64,000 nucleotides of DNA, from assembly GCF_006874465.1 (NCBI RefSeq), contig NZ_VIRL01000022.1, forward strand, positions 1 through 64,000, given 5' to 3'. Positions 60,018 to 64,000 of the stretch are shown one piece after another. Below the pieces are notes generated by a model that searched no databases, was not told where the DNA came from, and was given only the letters and a program-made list of their open reading frames with translations. This stretch comes from Microbispora bryophytorum (GTDB lineage: Bacteria; Actinomycetota; Actinomycetes; Streptosporangiales; Streptosporangiaceae). Made by a program: the position numbers and the translations under genes. How positions within the stretch are numbered: position 1 is the stretch's first letter; each line of letters begins with the position of its first letter.

Positions 60018-60959
60018 ATGAGGTATCTCGTCTACATCCTGAAACGGGTGGTGTCACTGATCCCGGTGCTGCTCGGGATCTCGTTCATCGTCTTCTTCCT
60101 GATCCGGCTGATCCCGGGAGACCCGGCGGCGACCCTGCTCGGCGTGCACGCCACCCCGGAGGCGGTCAAGGAACTGCGCGATCAGATGGGGCTCGAGAAG
60201 CCACTGCTGAGCCAGTATCTGACGTTCCTGGGCCACCTGCTGCAGGGCAACCTCGGATTCTCCTACGTGTACAACAGCTCGGTCCTGGGACTGATCGGGA
60301 CCAGTCTGCCGGTGACGATCTGGCTGCTGGTCTCGGGCACCTTCTTCACGCTGCTGATCGCCGTACCGCTGGCCGTCCTGGCCGCGGCGCGGCGCAACGG
60401 GGTCGCCGACAACATCATCCGGGCGGTGCCGGTCGTGGGTCTGGGGTTGCCGGCGTTCCTGCTGGGCATCGTGCTCATCCTGGTCTTCGGACTGAAGCTG
60501 GGCTGGTTCCCGGTCGGGGGGTACGGCGACAGCCTGGGCGAGCACCTGCGCGGCATCGTGCTGCCGGGCATCACGGTCGCCCTGACGCTCGCGCCGATCG
60601 TGATCCGCAGCCTGCGCGCCAGCATGATCGAGGTGCTGAGCAGCGACTACATCGTGACGGCGCACAGCAAGGGGATCAGCACCGCGCGGGTGGTGCTCGG
60701 ACACGCCCTGCGCAACGCCGCCGTCTCGTCGGTCACCGTCCTGGGCGTCAACATCGCCTATCTCACGGGATCGACGCTGGTGGTCGAACGGGTCTTCTCG
60801 CTCCCCGGCATCGGACAGCAGATGATCAATTCCATTTTCGGAAGGGACTTCCCCACCGTGCAGGGAATCACTCTGGTCTTCGCGATCATGGTCGTCGTCG
60901 TGAACCTGTTGACCGACGTGGCGCACTCCGCCCTCGATCCCCGGGTTCAGCTCACATGA
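60018..60959 (+). CDS. ABC transporter permease, DppB type
   Basis: This 313-residue inner-membrane permease begins MRYLVYILKRVVSLIPVLLG with the first membrane helix of the DppB/OppB group and the RLIPGDPAATLLG periplasmic start. The cytoplasmic loop that contacts the ATPase is in IVIRSLRASMIEVLSSDYIV, then TAHSKGISTARVVLGHALRN. Six membrane segments are expected. It follows the binding protein by 41 bases and overlaps the next permease by ATGA. Confidence 0.93.
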   Translation: MRYLVYILKRVVSLIPVLLGISFIVFFLIRLIPGDPAATLLGVHATPEAVKELRDQMGLEKPLLSQYLTFLGHLLQGNLGFSYVYNSSVLGLIGTSLPVTIWLLVSGTFFTLLIAVPLAVLAAARRNGVADNIIRAVPVVGLGLPAFLLGIVLILVFGLKLGWFPVGGYGDSLGEHLRGIVLPGITVALTLAPIVIRSLRASMIEVLSSDYIVTAHSKGISTARVVLGHALRNAAVSSVTVLGVNIAYLTGSTLVVERVFSLPGIGQQMINSIFGRDFPTVQGITLVFAIMVVVVNLLTDVAHSALDPRVQLT

Positions 60960-61819
60960 GCGCGGTCGCCACCGCGGGCCCCGCCGTGCCGGCGGGTTCC
61001 GGCGGCCGCCGCCGGCGTGGACGGTGGAACGCGCCGCTCGTCGCCGGGCTGATCCTGTTCGGCCTGATCGTCGCCCTCGCGCTCTGCGCGCCCCTGCTGA
61101 CGAGCCAGGATCCGATCAAGCAGAACCTCCAGGCCGCCTTCCTCGACCCCGGCGCGAAGGGCCACCTGCTCGGCACCGACGCGCTCGGGCGCGACGTGCT
61201 GGCCCGGCTGCTCTACGGAGCCCGCGTCGACCTGCGGGTCGGCGTGGTGGCGGTCATCTCGCCGCTGATCATCGGCAGCCTGATCGGGCTGGTCGCGGGA
61301 TGGTTCGGCGGATGGGTGGACGCCGTCATCGGCCGGATCGTGGACATGGTGATCGCGTTCCCGTTCCTGGTCCTGGTCATCGCGCTGGTCTTCGCGATGG
61401 GGCCGGGGACGACCAGCATCTACGTCGCGGTCACCCTGGTCGGGTGGGTGGCGTACTGCCGCATCGTCCGTGGTCAGGTCCTGGTCGCCAAGGAGCAGGA
61501 GTACGCCATGGCGGCGCGGGCCAGCGGGCTGCCGACGTGGCGGATCCTGCTCCGGCACCTGCTGCCGAACGTCGTCCTGCAGGCGATCATCTTCTCGATG
61601 AGCGACATCGTGCTCACCCTGCTGGCCATCGTGACCCTCGGCTTCCTCGGCCTCGGCGTGCCGCCGCCGACCCCCGACTGGGGAACCATGATCCAGGAAG
61701 GTCAGCAGTTCATCTTGACCAAGTGGTACATGGCCACGATCCCGGGCCTGGCCGTCGTCGTCACGGGACTCGCGCTGGCGCTGATCGCGGACGGCATCGT
61801 GGAGAAGGCGAACCAATGA
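60956..61819 (+). CDS. ABC transporter permease, DppC type
   Basis: The 287-residue permease has the DppC/OppC features: an N-terminal cytoplasmic arm with basic residues (GGRRRRGRWN), the first helix LVAGLILFGLIVALALCAPL, the motif HLLGTDALGRDVLARLLYGA and the EAA-like loop KEQEYAMAARASGLPTWRIL with RHLLPN. It ends with PGLAVVVTGLALALIADGIV. It overlaps both its neighbours by four bases and forms the heteromeric channel with the DppB-type permease. Confidence 0.93.
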   Translation: MSAVATAGPAVPAGSGGRRRRGRWNAPLVAGLILFGLIVALALCAPLLTSQDPIKQNLQAAFLDPGAKGHLLGTDALGRDVLARLLYGARVDLRVGVVAVISPLIIGSLIGLVAGWFGGWVDAVIGRIVDMVIAFPFLVLVIALVFAMGPGTTSIYVAVTLVGWVAYCRIVRGQVLVAKEQEYAMAARASGLPTWRILLRHLLPNVVLQAIIFSMSDIVLTLLAIVTLGFLGLGVPPPTPDWGTMIQEGQQFILTKWYMATIPGLAVVVTGLALALIADGIVEKANQ

Positions 61820-62828
61820 CCCCTCCGCTGCTAGAGGTGCACGACCTGCACGTCGACATCCCCATGCCGCACGCACGACTGCACGCGGTCCGCGGCGTGT
61901 CCCTCACGGTGGGCGCGGCCGAGTCGGTGGGGCTGGTCGGCGAGTCCGGCTCGGGCAAGAGCCTCACCCTGCGCGCGCTGCTCGGACTGCTGCCCCGCCC
62001 GGCGCGGATCGTCTCGGGAACCATCCTCATCGACGGCGAGGACGTCACCGGGCTGCCGGCCAAGCGACTGCGGCGCCGGCTGGCCGACACGATGAGCATG
62101 ATCTTCCAGGACTCGCTGACGGCGCTGAACCCGGTCATGCGCGTGGGCGACCAGATCGCCGAGGCGCCGCTGCGCAGGCTCGGCAAGTCGCGCGGCGAGG
62201 CCAGGGCGATCGCCGTCGACCTCATGAGAGAGGTCGGGATAGCCGATCCCGAGCGCCGGTACGAGCTGTATCCGCACCAGCTGTCGGGCGGGATGCGCCA
62301 GCGTGTCTGCATCGCGATCGCGCTGTCCACCAAGCCCCGGCTCATCCTCGCCGACGAGCCGACGACAGCCTTGGACGTGACGATCCAGGCCCAGGTCCTC
62401 GGCGTCCTGCGGCAGCTCAAGCAGGAGGAGCACGTCGGCCTGCTGCTGGTCAGCCACGACCTGGCCGTGGTCAGCCAGACCTGCTCGCGGCTGTACGTCA
62501 TGTACGCCGGCAAGGTCGTCGAGTCCGGCGACCTGGTCGACCTGGTGACCGAGCCCCGGCATCCGTACACCTTCTCCCTGCTCCGGTCGGTGCCCGACCC
62601 GGACCGGCGCGTGGCCCGGCTGCTGACCATCCACGGCCGGCCGCCCGACCTCACCCAGCCTCTGACCGGCTGCTCCTTCGCCCCCCGATGCCCGTTCGCC
62701 GAGGACGCCTGCCGAGCGGGGGAGCCGGAGCCGGTGCCTGCCGGAACGGGGAGACTGAGCGCCTGCCGGCGCGTGGACACGGCGGAGCGGTGGAATGCGA
62801 TGGCCGAGGAAGAAGCGGGGAGCACGCG

Positions 62829-62832
<4 letters not shown>
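61816..62832 (+). CDS. ABC transporter ATPase, DppD type
   Basis: The 338-residue ATPase starts at the ATG overlapping the preceding stop. It has Walker A in GLVGESGSGKSLTLRALLGL, Q-loop MIFQDSLTALNPVM, the ABC signature YPHQLSGGMRQRVCIAIALS, Walker B PRLILADEPTTALDVTIQAQ and the H-loop LLVSHDLAVV. The C-terminal oligopeptide extension has four Cys in GCSFAPRCPFAEDACRAGE and SACRR, which can bind an iron-sulfur cluster in the Dpp/Opp group. Confidence 0.93.
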
Positions 62833-63868
<1,036 letters not shown>

Positions 63869-63872
<4 letters not shown>

Positions 63873-64000
63873 GCGGTCCGATCGTCATCGGCAGCGAGCG
63901 GAGCGAGGCCGGCCTGCCCGCCGCCATGGAGACACTCGCCCGCGGCGGCTCCGCCCTGGACGCGGTCGAGGCCGGTCTGCGCAGATGCGAGGACAACCTG
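63869..64000 (+). CDS. Asparaginase/isoaspartyl peptidase of the Ntn-hydrolase type (partial, runs off the window)
   Basis: From GTG 63869, overlapping the ATPase stop (GTGA), 44 residues are visible: VSGPIVIGSERSEAGLPAAM, then ETLARGGSALDAVEAGLRRC and EDNL. The A-M-E-x-L-xxGGSALDAVEAG segment is the start of the threonine-type (T2) family of L-asparaginases, isoaspartyl peptidases and glycosylasparaginases. The catalytic Thr lies beyond the window. Coupling to the peptide transporter suggests that it cleaves an imported amide or beta-aspartyl compound. Confidence 0.78.

Overview
The window is high-GC DNA with actinomycete-style features: GTG starts, stop/start overlaps of the ATGA or GTGA type, Arg/Ala-rich antisense frames, and actinobacterial families such as DUF2637, DUF4913, MmyB-type regulators and EACC1. 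A filamentous actinomycete of the Streptosporangium/Nonomuraea kind is a reasonable guess, but the genus cannot be fixed from sequence reading alone.

Region 1 (about 1-45.2 kb) is an accessory, mobile mosaic. It holds a mobilisation module (mobC and a relaxase behind a candidate oriT, 2.9-4.9 kb). Next come an IS21 element, an ISL3 element inserted exactly at the IS21 terminus with a perfect 8-bp target duplication, and an IS3 scrap. A block of typical actinobacterial accessory genes follows (flavoprotein, XRE/TPR regulator, aminoglycoside-phosphotransferase-like protein, methyltransferase, HAD protein), with several small frameshifted genes. The conjugation module of an integrative element lies at 16.4-24.3 kb: DUF4913 protein, VirD4/TraG coupling ATPase, VirB4-like ATPase, a transglycosylase-NlpC/P60 wall hydrolase and an Xis-like HTH protein, with no integrase beside it. 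At 24.9-26.9 kb is a two-gene unit: an EACC1 protein overlapping a caspase-like protease that carries a transmembrane segment and a C-terminal solute-binding domain. I read this as the best candidate for a little-described immunity or stress-response system. It is followed by IS debris, an orphan cas2 fragment and a 447-bp non-coding element with inverted-repeat ends. Then come regulator/oxidoreductase pairs (MmyB/SDR, TetR/alcohol dehydrogenase) and two large secreted ThuA-domain proteins. The region closes with gene scraps and, at 45180-45220, the 3' part of a tRNA-Pro gene without its 5' half, followed by a terminator. This looks like the distal att site of an integrated element.

Region 2 (45.2-52.6 kb) has IS3 fragments, a TetR gene, a decayed ABC exporter, an alpha/beta hydrolase and two GNAT acetyltransferases.

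Region 3 (52.6-64.0 kb) is intact and looks metabolic. It contains an amidohydrolase divergent from a TetR regulator with a palindromic operator between them, a zinc alcohol dehydrogenase, and an unusual fusion of a ketopantoate-reductase-type domain to an amidase. A complete Dpp/Opp-type peptide ABC transporter follows (binding lipoprotein, two permeases, two ATPases) and runs by a GTGA overlap into a threonine-type asparaginase/isoaspartyl peptidase that leaves the window. Together these suggest import and hydrolysis of an amide- or peptide-containing nutrient.

Coordinates and translations were read by eye. No similarity search was run, so family calls rest on recognisable motifs.
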